NCBI RefSeq assembly: GCF_020921035.1
Contig: NC_063153.1
Location: 11,160,001 to 11,224,000 of the forward strand
DNA: 64,000 bases
Reading direction: 5' to 3'
DNA from: Rhodamnia argentea
Taxonomy: Eukaryota; Streptophyta; Magnoliopsida; Myrtales; Myrtaceae
The translations under genes and the position numbers were made by a program. The notes below the pieces were generated by a model that ran no database searches, was not told the DNA's origin, and saw only the letters and a program-made list of their open reading frames with translations. Below, piece after piece: positions 45,399 to 57,183 of this stretch (its first letter is position 1; each line of letters begins with the position of its first letter).

Positions 45399-48300
45399 TC
45401 AAGCCTTCTCTTTAGAAGGCGAAGATATCAGATGGTGCAATGTGGCTGCATGGATGACAGCACTTGGACTGGTATCTTTGGCATGGACAGACCCTGACCG
45501 TTTCAGGCCAGAGTTTCGACCAACTCCACTTGGGACAAGTTGTCGGAATCTCCGCGGGAGGAGTCGAACCAGCCGTGCTGAGCTCACAAGCAAAACCACA
45601 CCTACAATGATGAGCATCCTGCGCAAGGAAATTTAACTAAGGAACATCATCGATGCTGCAATGCATTGGTAACCTCAATCAGCAGTTCAAACCGCCCAAC
45701 TAATAAGTATTGCCAAAGAAAGAAAGCAAAAGCACCAGACTGTAGACTTTTTTTTTTTTTGGGTCATACACGGACTATAGACTTAACTCGCTCATGGCCA
45801 AACCCCCTGAATTTTACACTCTTCCTAACATTTGTATAAAAGATCATCCATTCATGGATATGTTACCTCATGCAGTGTCTACATACAAAAATAAGATTGC
45901 ACTTTCTTTCTCGCAATAGTTTCTTAACCAAATTGAAACCGGCTTTTAGAAAAAGCAAATCCTATGATGCTCATGTACTTCAATTTACCAGATTGGAGAA
46001 AGGAACACATTGTGGTGAGCTCACACAACTTAAAATCAAGGGTCAAAACACACGTTACATATATGATGTGTTCTTCCGTAAATCAGAGGTGCCTCCACTT
46101 ACCATCCAAGCAAAAGCAAAAGTCGTGCCGCTGGTGCTGAAGGCAACTTCTCACCCAGTACCAACATGCCGGCTAGCACACCACTTACAATTGATGCCAC
46201 TGCAGCACATGTAGATACAACAATTGCCCTCCCATGCTTTAAACCACGAGTCTATTGAAAAGAACACCATTTCACTCGTTCAGACAAGTATAATGAAATA
46301 ACACCCACTCTATGCAGGTTCACCACAGAGAATATGCAAGCACAGAAAATTCTAAAAAATTACATCCATATTGACCCAATATCCAATAATAGCTCAAAAG
46401 AGGAAAAACCTATTCATCTTTGTCATAAAATAACTTCAAAAAGTACAGTGTGATTAAGGTATCAACTAGAGTAACAGCAAATCCTACTTCTTGACAAGCT
46501 ATAGAATGAGGTCAACACCATATGAAATGTCCCCCATATCGGCAGGTTAAACACATACCTGGTAGAAAAATCCTGTACCGCTGCAAGACATGCTGATACC
46601 GATGCATAAAGGAACCAGCATCCTAGAGAAACCTTGCTCCATGAAAAGAAACCCCATCTTTGATACAACAGAAGACATCCTGCAACCAGAGGTTCCTTTC
46701 ATGATTTTGTTTTCCAAAACGAAAAAGAAAGAAGAGAAGCAAATTTAAATGATAAGACATAATTTCCTTTCTGAACTTATTTTGCTTCTGAACGGGTTTA
46801 AAGTCCAAACTTAGTTCTTCTTTTAACGCATTAAAGCTCCATGTTGATGTTAAACAGTGTAGCATTCCAATGTTTCATAGTTGTCCAATATGACTTCATC
46901 AATGAGGAGGTGTTAAGTCGATTAAACTCAAATCAATTAGTCTCCAAATCAGTGGCGAGTATATCAATCGACAAAGGAAACTGCAGACCTTTGGTAGATT
47001 TGCCCTACGCACAATCTTTTGTGCAATAGATGGATGATCAGATATGAATAAATTGTTAGTGAAGCAAAAGGAACGGAATTCGTAAGTGCTGAGGTCAATA
47101 TAGATTAATACCCAAACAAAATGCCAGATTCCAAGCCATAAATAATTTCTTCAACAACTTCATATTCCATCTGCTCCACAATACAGAGTCATGAGAGACG
47201 TTGAGTTTCAGATGCCTAGTAGCACTCAGTGAAAAAGCACACTTATGAGAACTTCAAATCGTGTGAACCCGTCTTACCATCTCCTGCTCCCTGCGATGTC
47301 GTCTGAAAATGCGAAGCCACATATTGAGCAGTACCTTTCAATATAATTCAGTTAGGTTTTCCACAATGGAAATTAATTGAGATATGTATTACAGAAGAGG
47401 CATGCCTAATCAGGCAGCCCAAAATAGTAAACAATTAATGTAGTTATTAGTATCTTTTCATGAGGGATCCCAGTACATCCGATCAATAGCATCAACTGAA
47501 TCATATTATCCTGTTATCATAAGGAAAAAGAGTAGGGAGGGGTGTCGCCACAGAATATTCAGGATATCCTACACATTTCAATTACTAACTTCAGCAGCTA
47601 AATAAATTCCGTTAGATAAATCAGCATATTAACATCCAACCTCTTCTCTTTTAATGTTATGTTTTGACTGATCTGGGAAGGCCCAGAAGTGCTTTCGAAA
47701 TGGATGGGGCACATCTATGAAGCGAGAATCGTAGGCTTGTATGGATCCATGCATCACACTTACTTCTCTACAGTTTTATGTGTGTGAAAATGCAAAACAC
47801 AAGTTAAAGTCTCAATGACTGACATAAGTACCAAACTCCGAAGTAATGGACCTGAAATAACAAATAAGTTCACATATTCGACATCAAGTAATATGTAACA
47901 AATTTGACACAGCCAAAAATGCCTAAATCTGTAATTATGCTGAAAAGACAAGCCAATTAAATGGTGCCTAGGATAGAATACCTACAAACAAGACTGCAAC
48001 AATGAATGCTAGCCATGGCAAATGGAAAATCGATATTGCAGAAGCCACTTGCTCCTCACCTCCGGCCCCAACTCCTGCAAATAGAATCCACATGACAGGT
48101 GTAAATTTGCTAGTCATCAGAGCAAAGAACAAACATGCGTCTCTTAATTATCTAAAAAAACTTCAATGCTGCTGCGAATTAGTCCAGAATGATGTTATGA
48201 AAACTAGCTTTCGGTGGACAAGTAAGAATCAGATGAGAGCACTAATTCTGTAATTACATATAGTTATGTTTCTCTTTCATATCTTTTTCTCTTCTTGATT

Positions 48301-49689
48301 TTTGGCAGAAAAAATGAGAAGGCGTTGTAAAACTATGCTCATATCTAGGCAAAGAGCCGGGTCAGCCCTTGGGTGCCACAATGTACTCTTTTTTTTAATT
48401 TGGCAAGTTATGATCTACTAATTTTATTAACCAAGCATGCATACATCCAAAAATTCTATCTATAGACTATAAGCATCTCACCACTTCAAAGCAATCTTAC
48501 CAGTATCAGCGACAATGATATGCATTATGAAAAGAAAGACAATCAACTCATGTTACCTATGGTACCCATTCCCGCAAATGTGATACCCATCCAGTCAACC
48601 GCATTCATGACTTCCTTCAAATAAAAATGAGAGAACACTGATAGAATAGCTAGTCCACAACCAGAAACCGGCTGAATAACAGATACCTGTAATCACAATA
48701 TAGTAGCAAAATGAGCACATTCAACATTCTCTCACTTGTCTACATGCATGCACACACAAGCACAAGTGCCTCAGGCACATCACTGCAGGGACACAAACAA
48801 ATTCAAGAAGTAAAAACAGGACAAAACTTGACTACAGAGTCGTTCATAGGTAAGTTGCCCCAACTCCAATATGGACTTAGAAGATTACTTGTGCAAGATA
48901 GGGACATTCACATGGAATGCTCACACAGACATCGACTTACAGGAGCCTGAGATAAAGCTATCAACATCAGGAATGCTCCAAGTATGTCCATCAAAAACCC
49001 AACAGCCCAATCTCTGTTGAGAGCATATGCCCTAATAACCTACAAAAAGGGAATAGCGTCAGCCGGCCATGAGCCAATGCTAACAAGAACTCAATGTCCT
49101 AGTCAAAAAGCTTACCCAAAGTTCCTAATTGTGCAGGAAATGCATCCTATAATTAAAAGATCGATAAGGGCATGTAAATATAGTACTTTTAACTTCTTTA
49201 ACTGCCAGGGAAGTCATGGAAGTGGATTAAAATGTAAAGGTACCTATGCCATCGAGCGTCCCAATGAGACACAGCAATACTTTAGCATAGGAAAACAGCA
49301 TAACAATTCAACAGAGTTGCCATTTCCTCAAATCCCAATAGAAACAACTCTGCCACCACCTCTAATCATACTAATGATCAACAAACATCGAAACTCGACA
49401 ACCCATTTGCAAAATTCACACTTACATATAGGAATAACTACTGTCCTAAAAGCAAAGCTAGCTTTTCTCGGCGCAATATGCAATGCAACCCAGCTCAAAA
49501 ATGATCTATACCAACAACATAATCGACCCAAGACCCGCGAATGAAGAAAGGCAAGGAACGGAAACAAGAAGGACCGACCTTGAGCTTGAAAGAGAGAGGG
49601 GGCAAAATGACGGTGCCCTTCTTTTGGAGAACCTTCCCGATGTTGTTGCCCGCGGTGGCCACCAACGTCAGACAAATCGCCTCCCACAT
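45399..49689 (-). CDS. NIPA9-like magnesium transporter family protein
   Basis: Nine exons: 49689-49579, 49039-48941, 48686-48557, 48074-47986, 47334-47278, 47170-47112, 46679-46559, 46251-46103 and 45618-45399. All have GT-AG borders and keep frame, giving 344 aa. The start [19 protein letters not shown] continues [13 protein letters not shown]. Marker blocks are [20 protein letters not shown] (exon 3), RRHRREQEM (exon 5), [19 protein letters not shown] (exon 6), CSGTGFFYQ (exon 7), [20 protein letters not shown] (exon 8) and the tail [16 protein letters not shown]. These match Arabidopsis NIPA9 (DUF803/Mg_trans_NIPA). The protein is almost all membrane helices, about nine, in the drug/metabolite transporter fold. 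Animal NIPA proteins carry magnesium; transport by plant NIPA9 has not been shown as far as I know. The leader (49690-49720) is GA-rich on the gene strand. Confidence 0.92.
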
Positions 49690-50397
49690 CTTCCTTTCTC
49701 TCTCTTTCCCTCTCTCGAAAGCGACCCAGAATCAGAGAGAAGAAGAAGAAGGGAAATGGATTAGCAAGATCTGTTTTTTGGATTTGGAATCGGTAATATA
49801 CCGTTTGGAGGTTCTGAGGCTGATTAAGTTTCACGTCATCTCCACTCTCGAGATTTTATATTTAGTGTCAGCCTGATCTGATGCACAACGAAGGCGCCTT
49901 AAAATGGTACGGCCAATTTCGGTTTACCCATTTATATAGTTTTTATATAAACAAAAAACAAAAAAAAAAAAATGCTTGGGTCATTTAATTTAACTGTGAA
50001 TTTTTGTACATTTGCTTGTGTATTTGCAAGAGGATTGATAATTTCATATCGATTTTAACCATCATTATGAGCTTGAGGTTTTGGTTCAACAGAGATATGG
50101 TAAGTTAAAAACGGCAATTAGATATTTCAACTATCGTCATTTGATTTTAATTCAATTTAAAACGCTCAAGAATGTGTATAAAGATTAAATACATAAAGTA
50201 ATATAACTCTTCGACCCCAAAAAAAAAAAGTAATATAACTCCTTTCCATTCCGATATAAAAAAAAAACTCCTTTCCATATTTTCTTGAAAATTGGAGACA
50301 GATTTATCCATAGTTAAGTTGAAAGGGAAGTCATACACAGAAGTAATAAGCTATTGCTTTTGACCGAACATCATTTAAATGGCAACCCTCTCTTCCT
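49690..50397. other. Upstream region of the NIPA9-like gene, no other gene
   Basis: The leader with GA-rich sequence (49690-49750) is followed by AT-rich spacer. Confidence 0.45.
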
Positions 50398-50820
50398 TAG
50401 GGGTGTGCAAAGGAATCAAAACCGCCCCAATTGCCCGGAATCCATAAGTACAAGTCCAGTTCCCGATTCCAAGTGTGGAATCGCCCATCCGCCCTCCTCG
50501 AACCGGACCCGTATATATAATATATTATTTATTTTATAATTTAAAAAAATAAAAAATATTACATCTCTAATTTGAAACTCGCTCGTCTTGTCTTAAACTC
50601 TCACACTCACCTCGATATCTCCATCTAGGTCTCTTGACTCACGGCCTCGACTCTCATCGACTCACTACCGTGCCTCCGACCATTCATCGCCTCCCTCTAT
50701 CGCTCTTGATCGCCTCCTTTTGCTTGGTGGCATCGGTTCCATGGACTCACTAGAGAATTGGATCGGATTGGCGGTCCAGTTGTTGGTTTCAATTTTTTGG
50801 AGCCAGACTCTAACTCCTAG
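50398..50820. mobile_element. hAT-like element 4, decayed
   Basis: The left end TAGGGGTGTGCAAA matches the other TAGGGGTG elements and is followed by the same GC-rich subterminal type and an AT-rich middle. The right end is expected near 50820 ('ctaactccta') but is eroded, and no target duplication can be confirmed. Confidence 0.45.
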
Positions 50821-51239
50821 TTTCACCTCAAATTAGATATTTATAATTTTGTTTCTTTTGATCACCTCAAATTCCTACCATTTTTGTTCTATTTAAATTT
50901 ATAGTTTGCTTTCTTTTTGTTCACCTCAAATTCCTCTCATTTTGTCCTATTTAAATTATAGTTTGCTTTTTTTTTTCAGGCGAAACTTCAATTAAATGAG
51001 AAATTTGGGTCATCTTCCTCAGGTGCCAACACATCTTAAGTGACTGGTTTCAAATCTCTTTATTATTATTTTTTTTTGTAGCTGAGCCTCGAATATTAGT
51101 TAATTTTGAGATGCTAGACAATTTAATTTCATTTACGAATATTAAGGTAGTGGTAACGTAATTACATGACCTATGAAAACAAAGTTGGTGACATGTTACT
51201 GAGGTTGGTCCAAGTCCAACTACAGCAGCTATTGCATTT
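50821..51239. other. Spacer, no gene seen
   Basis: AT-rich. A short direct repeat, 'cacctcaaattcct' followed by 'tttgt(t/c)ctatttaaat', occurs near 50864 and 50925. Confidence 0.4.
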
Positions 51240-51800
51240 ATTTTGAGCATGAGAGTTCCTCAGTCTAGATCACATCAAATGACTGCTTATATAAATAGGC
51301 CTAAAAGTAGAAAAACTAAAGAATTTGGCCTTCATTGCTTGCAATCCGATTCCCATGTGTGGCATGGCAAGCATAGAAGCAGCAGCCATTGCTGCAATTG
51401 CTTCCTGCACTGTTACACCAATCAGGAGAGCGAGAGCCACAAGTACAGATGTTATGGTCCAAGAGTTGAAGATATCAAAGAATGAGATGAAATCGAAATG
51501 CATATCCCGCCTTTGCTTATACGAACAGTGACGATGTGCAACGTGTTGATCTTGGCAAAAGATTTGGCTAATGGCTATTGCAAGGTCGATCCCGTGTCCC
51601 TGCTTAAGAAACTTAACTGCTTCATTGGATAAGGGACTGCTAAATGTTGACCAACTCTATCAGAAACATGCCGGCAAATTGCGAGAAAGTTATGGAGGAT
51701 ATCTATGATCCAGTACAGCAAAAAAGACGAAGCAAGGCATGGGCCAGAGTGTCGCAGAATGATGCAACTGAGAGACGAGCTATGCTAATTCTGAGAATTG
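51240..51800 (+). other. Coding-like stretch of unknown origin
   Basis: The sequence is more balanced than its flanks and open frames overlap on both strands. Plausible protein-like pieces on the plus strand are MASIEAAAIAAIASC (about 51360), AKDLANGYCKVDPVSLLKKL (about 51560), EKVMEDIYDPVQQKRRSKAW (about 51690) and SQNDATERRAM (about 51760). They lie in different frames, so if this was a gene it is broken, or its introns are not visible to me. I recognise no family with confidence. An intronless retrocopy of a host gene is the simplest guess. Confidence 0.3.
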
Positions 51801-53179
51801 GTAACTGACTGTCTTAATTTCGGATAGTCATGGAATGTCTCAAGCAAGGACTCTTCCATTCTTGAGCCTTCAGGGTTATCTGCGTGTTGGTGTTCAACAA
51901 GCAGACATTAACCCCCAGATTTACTTCTTCACACTTCACAGTACTCACTGAGCAAACACACTTCAACAACAGCATCGAGCAGAGATCAAGATAATATTTC
52001 TCGCTTGTAGATTTCTTTGGCACAAGTGACTGGGAATTCAAAGCGCACGAGTGGCGCACAAACTGGTATATCGGATTACTCAGCAGCCTCCTTTCAGTAG
52101 AAGATAGCAAGATACAAGGAGGCATAGAGCAATTTCGGGTTTGCGATGAGTCTAGTCAAGCAATTGAGTCAATCCATGGTGGTGTCGATAAAAGAAGCAG
52201 ATTGAGAGCCCGGCCATATGGAGCACTCAAACTTGCTACATCCTGCTGTATCAGTTTCAAAAGGCACATGGGATTCAAGACAGTTTTGAGGTTGGGAGAA
52301 AAGACTGCATAACTACATAGGGATGTATCATGTACCAAAATTGTCTAGTGTTTTACATTCTATTCACCAACGTGTGTGAGCAAAAGAGAAGAAACAGACA
52401 TACATTAGCTGGAACACGTTCCACTATACTCGGCGAAACAAAAGAGGCAAAGAGCGCGATTCGATAATTTACCAGTATACACCAGACTTGATGACATGAC
52501 ACAATGTTCTCAGGAGGATACCCGGTTATAGCTAACTCTCCAAAAAGACAGACCTTGCTTATGATGAATCCCCCTGAACTTAATCAATAGTGTCCATCAG
52601 ATAATTCAACGAAAACAAAAAGAATTTGTCCCTCGAGTTGCTGCGTGATAACTCACTTTGACAATTGGTAGACAGAAAACGCCGAGTTCGCGGACATCAA
52701 TAGGTAATATTCACGAAGAGGTACACCGACTCACAATGAAGGATGTCGCAGCAGTCGTTAAACTACCTGAACGACAGTGACAACCTGAACAGGGAAATAG
52801 AGAACATATGAGGGACTTCCTAACCGCCATTCCACAGGGCAAGTCTAGCAAGAAACCAAAGACATCAACTGACCACAACAGCTCATTCTGCAGAAACTAC
52901 AGGTTGAATCAAAAGGCATGAATTAAGTTGCTTATACCGAGTCTGCCGAAATAAGACACACATGCCAATAGATTTTAAGCCCCGGGAGACGATTGCAGAC
53001 GATTGGATTACGAACTACCTGTGCTACTAATTAGAATTCGTGCCAATGTTCCAATTTATACACCCTAGACTCGTGAACAAATCCCTTTGGAAAATCAAAA
53101 ACTCATCATAAACATATTACACAGCACCAAATTTTCAGACCAAAAAGGACCCGACAACACCCCAAAACATGAAATTTCC
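51801..53179. other. Spacer and 3' flank of the DUF3511 gene
   Basis: No gene recognised. A possible coding-like piece on the plus strand near 52160-52310 (RLRARPYGALKLATSCC) could belong with the stretch at 51240-51800. The right end is the 3' untranslated region of the next gene. Confidence 0.35.
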
Positions 53180-53560
53180 TCACCACCAACCATAAACCAT
53201 CCGTGTGTACCTATCCTTAAGCCACCTGAAGCTCTTCCTGAAAGACCCTTTCACCTTGCCTTCAACCCCATACATCTTGTAGCTGGCCACCCTCTTCTTC
53301 CTCTGCAGCTCAGGGTCGGTGAAGCTCCACGACTTTGAGGTTGACCCAGACGTGCTCTTCCCTTTCTTCAACTTCAAGTCCCTGTTGAAGTTGTTGCTGC
53401 TGTAAGTGCCCCACATGTCTGTCTCTGCATATGATACACTGTAGCTCCTGAGGTCACCGCGCGGCTGTGGCGGTGGTGGTCCGTAGTACCGCTGCAGCTG
53501 CATCGTGTTGGGGCCTACATAGGACTTTGATCTGTCGTGACTGTAGCTGTAATCCGCCAT
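53180..53560 (-). CDS. DUF3511 family small protein
   Basis: Single-exon gene of 126 aa starting MADYSYSHDRSKSYVGPN. Residues 1-60 are rich in Tyr, Ser and Pro (RYYGPPPPQPRGD). The conserved C-terminal DUF3511 part covers about 75-126: WSFTDPELQRKKRVASYKMY, then VEGKVKGSFRKSFRWLKDRY, ending MVYGWW. This is the usual length and end for the family. DUF3511 proteins are small, basic, plant-specific and have no established biochemical role. There is no signal peptide or membrane segment, so a cytosolic or nuclear place is likely. A GA/CT tract lies about 120 bp upstream (53680-53696). Confidence 0.9.
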   Translation of the reverse strand: MADYSYSHDRSKSYVGPNTMQLQRYYGPPPPQPRGDLRSYSVSYAETDMWGTYSSNNFNRDLKLKKGKSTSGSTSKSWSFTDPELQRKKRVASYKMYGVEGKVKGSFRKSFRWLKDRYTRMVYGWW

Positions 53561-53679
53561 GGATCACAAAACGAGACCGAAGCCTTGGTGGCGGTGGGGT
53601 GAGGATTGATGGGTGTTGGGTCTCTGAGTCTTGGATCGTTTCTTGAAAAATTTGGGAGTCTGAGAAGGAAAATGGGGGA

Positions 53680-53696
53680 GAGAGAGAGAGAGAGAG
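53680..53696 (-). repeat. GA/CT tract in the DUF3511 leader or promoter
   Basis: A pure GA run 120-136 bp upstream of the start codon, reading CT on the gene strand. The only part of 53561-53820 that stands out. Confidence 0.8.
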
Positions 53697-53820
53697 GCAG
53701 AGAGAGACGATGGGGATGATACCGTGACGTGATGAAAGAAAATGTGGCGTACAACCAAGAAATTGACTTTTGAGCATGGCATGGCTGCCATAGGTTTGGA
53801 TATTTCCTCTGACAAAAAAA

Positions 53821-56159
53821 ATATTACATCTTGAAGTCCCTCTCTGCAGACTTGGGAGATGACTTGATGAATTGTTGATTATCTGGACATGCTAACCAAT
53901 CCTGCTGATGGCTATTACTAATCTGTTCCTTGTTTTGGACCAAGTCGTAGGAGGCATCTGGAATATACTATGCTGTTCAAACTTCATTCGTTCAAGCAAA
54001 TGAAACAAGCATGGAAAGAGAAACCTCTCTAATTGGTGATTAGATAGCCAGATGCAAACTATATCTAATAGAAGGTCAAAGTTATGATATTTTTCTCGAT
54101 ATAGGAAACACGATATTTTAAAAACTCTAACACTCCTCCTCGTGTTTACTAAGCATGGACAAGGACATATTTAATATATAAAACCCCTAATATTATATTT
54201 TGATACCAATATTGGGTGACTTTTGACTTTTCTCATCCTAAAAATTAGCTCAAAAGATAAAACTTTTTCTCATATTTATAAACCAACCATCGCCTTTTCC
54301 ACGACAGATATGGGACAACCCCAACAATCTACCTCTCACACATTGGGCCTTGGATGGGAGCCGCAATAATTCATGTCTCTTTCATGTGATTGTTGGGTCC
54401 AGACTTGGTGGTAACATTGGCTATAATATCATAAAAGAACAAAGGTATTTGGTTCTTGATCTCAACGTATAATTGTTGAGATGATTTTCAATATATAAAG
54501 ATATTACAAATTATTACATATGGAGATAATACAAAAGAGACCATCATTTTATAAAAGTCAGCAATCCTTTGATTTTAGAGATTGATTTTGATTGATATCT
54601 TCAAATTCTTCTTCCTTAATTGATAAATCGGTGTCTTTATGAGTAATATCCATTTAAAAAAAAATGGTGAAATGCATAATCTTCTCTGTACAACGATTGA
54701 TTTGGATGGACAGCTGTCCCGCATAGAATTTCCTCCACGTGTCTTAAAAGGTTTTGATACATAAGTGTATTTTTCAACATAGTTAAACGAAAAATTTGTC
54801 ATTTATGAATTGCTCGATCAAAATGCTATAATTAAGGTTAATCAAATGGTTGGTGTAACTTAAAAAGACATATTCTCTGTCATCAAGCTAGACTAGGTGA
54901 CAGGACAAGCTTCACCAATGGGGGACAAGTCTCTCTTTAACTAAGGGAAATAGAGTGCATTAGCTGTAGGGATGACAGCTACAAATGCACCTCAATCAAG
55001 ACTAATCTCCTTGTCCACATAGTGTAGCACGATTGTCTATCTTCACGTGCACTACCTACCCATATCATTAAATAATTGGAATCCAGAAATTGAAAGTCCA
55101 ATTTCATTAAACGTGACTTTATAATGGTAGCTCTAGTCTAAACTTTTTTATTTTCCGTCAATGAATTGAGCCGCTCAAATTTTACCACGTCATAACATGG
55201 GCGAACCGTAGCTCTCCGACCTTGACCAACAAGAAATTTAGGAGTTGGAATCGCAGACGAAAAATTAAAAATTCAGTCGACCAAGGTTCGTGATTCTATC
55301 TGGAATAGGAACAACATAATGGAAGAAAGCACATTGCATGCAGAATTTGCACAAAGAACTCCTTGCATGTAATTTGGCCCAAGGACAAAGCCCGAACACT
55401 TGCACATCAGGCCCGATATCAGTAAGCCCATTATCTTATGGGCCTCAAGGCCCGTCTTAGAATGACGTCACCAAACCGCCAGAGATTTCCTTCATTCCTC
55501 TTCGTGCATTGTGCTCGGTGTAAAAACAAAATCGCTCTACTAAAACTTGATCTAAGCGAAACAAAAGTCGGGGAATTTCTTTGTATCCCTCTTTTATCCT
55601 AGTCATTTTCATGACGACCAAACGCAATCTGAAAGGAGAAAAGCAAACGTTCGTGTCATGATATTGATTATTTGAAATGAAACAAAGTCGAACTTTATGA
55701 ACCTTGAGCTATTTTGAATTTAGTTTTGCCCCATTTGGCCTTTATTCTCCATATTTCTAAATTTCAATGTATCTTTTGATTTATAAGTAATGTGAGATTA
55801 TGGGAGACTAAAGGAGATTATGGTTGTGATTAAAAACAAAATGCAATGGGTGCTCGTGATCGCCGAAAACTCGATGGTTTCAAATAGAAATATGCTTATG
55901 TGATAGTTTTTTTTTTAATCTAATGTGAGATTAACATCATGTTGTAAGTTATAAAAATTAAATAAGAAATAATTATAAATTATCGTGGGGTCCATTCATT
56001 CAAGAATTTATTACCGATAATATGTTGTTATTCTCATGATCACCCAAAGACTATTATGCTAGCAAAGTCCTTTCAAATATTAAAGTCCAACCGACGATAA
56101 TCGGCAGTCAATTGAAGTATCAAATTTGACTTCGAATCAAAAGTAAATAGATTATTATA
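53821..56159. other. Spacer, no gene seen
   Basis: AT-rich. The segment 54190-54450 ('ccccaacaatctacctctca', then 'gttgggtccagacttggtgg') resembles parts of plant LTR-type elements, but no borders can be set. Short poly-A and poly-T tracts are scattered. Confidence 0.35.
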
Positions 56160-57183
56160 TGCCATAAAACCTCAAGGGCGGTTCGATGGATGGCGCATAG
56201 CCGGTATATGCAGAGATTATAGAGGTGCGATTATCACGGGTTTCGCTAGATCGGTGAAGGTCTCCTCTGTATCTCAAATTGAAACTCTAGCCGTCCTCGA
56301 AGCTCTTCAAGTTGTAGCCTTGAACGAAGATAGAACTATTAGTAGGGGTGATTGGTTCCCGGTCTGATCCGGTTTCCGTCAAGAATCGAAAACCGGACCG
56401 ATGGTCCCAGTTCTCATTTTTCGGAACCGGGGATCCGACCGGCCACCATGGGAATCGGAAACCAATAACATGACAAATTTTTGCACGTGCCCGGAATAGA
56501 GAGCATATTTTCCTTTTTTAGGATTCATCGCTATTTCTTTACTCTGCTTTTAGCTTTTTGGATGTGATTTGATTACTCGTCAAGATTTTTCCCTTCTTAG
56601 TGACGGAAGAAGGCAATCACAAAATAGCAAAAGAAAGAAGCAAACCCTAAACAATAAACATTACGGTTGCTTTTTTTTTTTTTTTAAATTCGACATGTCC
56701 GGTGCGGGCGGTCCAATTCGGTCCTATGTCCCCTGGAACCGGAACCGGACCACCTAGCCATTGGTTCCAATATTAAGAACCGGGAATGGGACCGGACCCA
56801 TTTAAAATCAGAAACTGGACCACCGGTCCGAGCGGTTCCCGGTTCGGGTGGTCCGATTTGCTCACCCCTAACTATTAGAGTTACTTTGGAGTCTGATTGT
56901 GTAGATCTTGTGGAAGCTTTGATAAGCGAGTCCGCAGATCAATTTACTTGGGAGGACCGGCCACTTTGGGCTGTCTCAAGCTCCCGAAGGCCCACCCCTT
57001 TATCTGCAAAGCCCATTGGCCGCGGGCTTCAAACGCAGTTGCTGATTGGATCGCAAAGAACCAATGACTTGGCTCTCTTCCTCAAAGCTGGTTTTTTGCT
57101 CCCCCACAACTCTTTGGTTTCTTTTATGCTTAGATTCACCCTGTTTGGGTTTTTCTAGAACTTCTTCGCAAGCTAAAAAAAAA
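56160..57183 (+). mobile_element. 5'-truncated LINE remnant (RNase H end), split by a hAT-like element
   Basis: Left of the insertion the plus strand reads FDGWRIAGICRDYRGAIIT and SSVSQIETLAVLEALQ. Right of it come VTLESDCVDLVEALISES and, in another frame, RASNAVADWIAKNQ. These are the conserved blocks of the RNase H domain of plant L1-type LINEs, with the acidic residues of FDG, ET and SDC present. The element ends in a short poly(A) run (about 57174-57183), the normal LINE 3' end. Only the last part of the LINE is present. It is interrupted at 56343-56870. The frame is the same on both sides of that insertion, so the LINE piece was probably fairly fresh when the hAT-like element jumped in; a frameshift further on shows later decay. 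Confidence 0.7.
56343..56870. mobile_element. hAT-like non-autonomous element 5 inside the LINE remnant
   Basis: Ends are TAGGGGTGATTGG and, inverted, TAGGGGTGAGCA. Perfect 8-bp target duplications ACTATTAG stand at 56335-56342 and 56871-56878. The 528-bp interior has GC-rich subterminal parts with many 'ccgg' and 'ggtcc' words around an AT-rich middle, the same plan as elements 1 and 2. No transposase. Confidence 0.9.
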
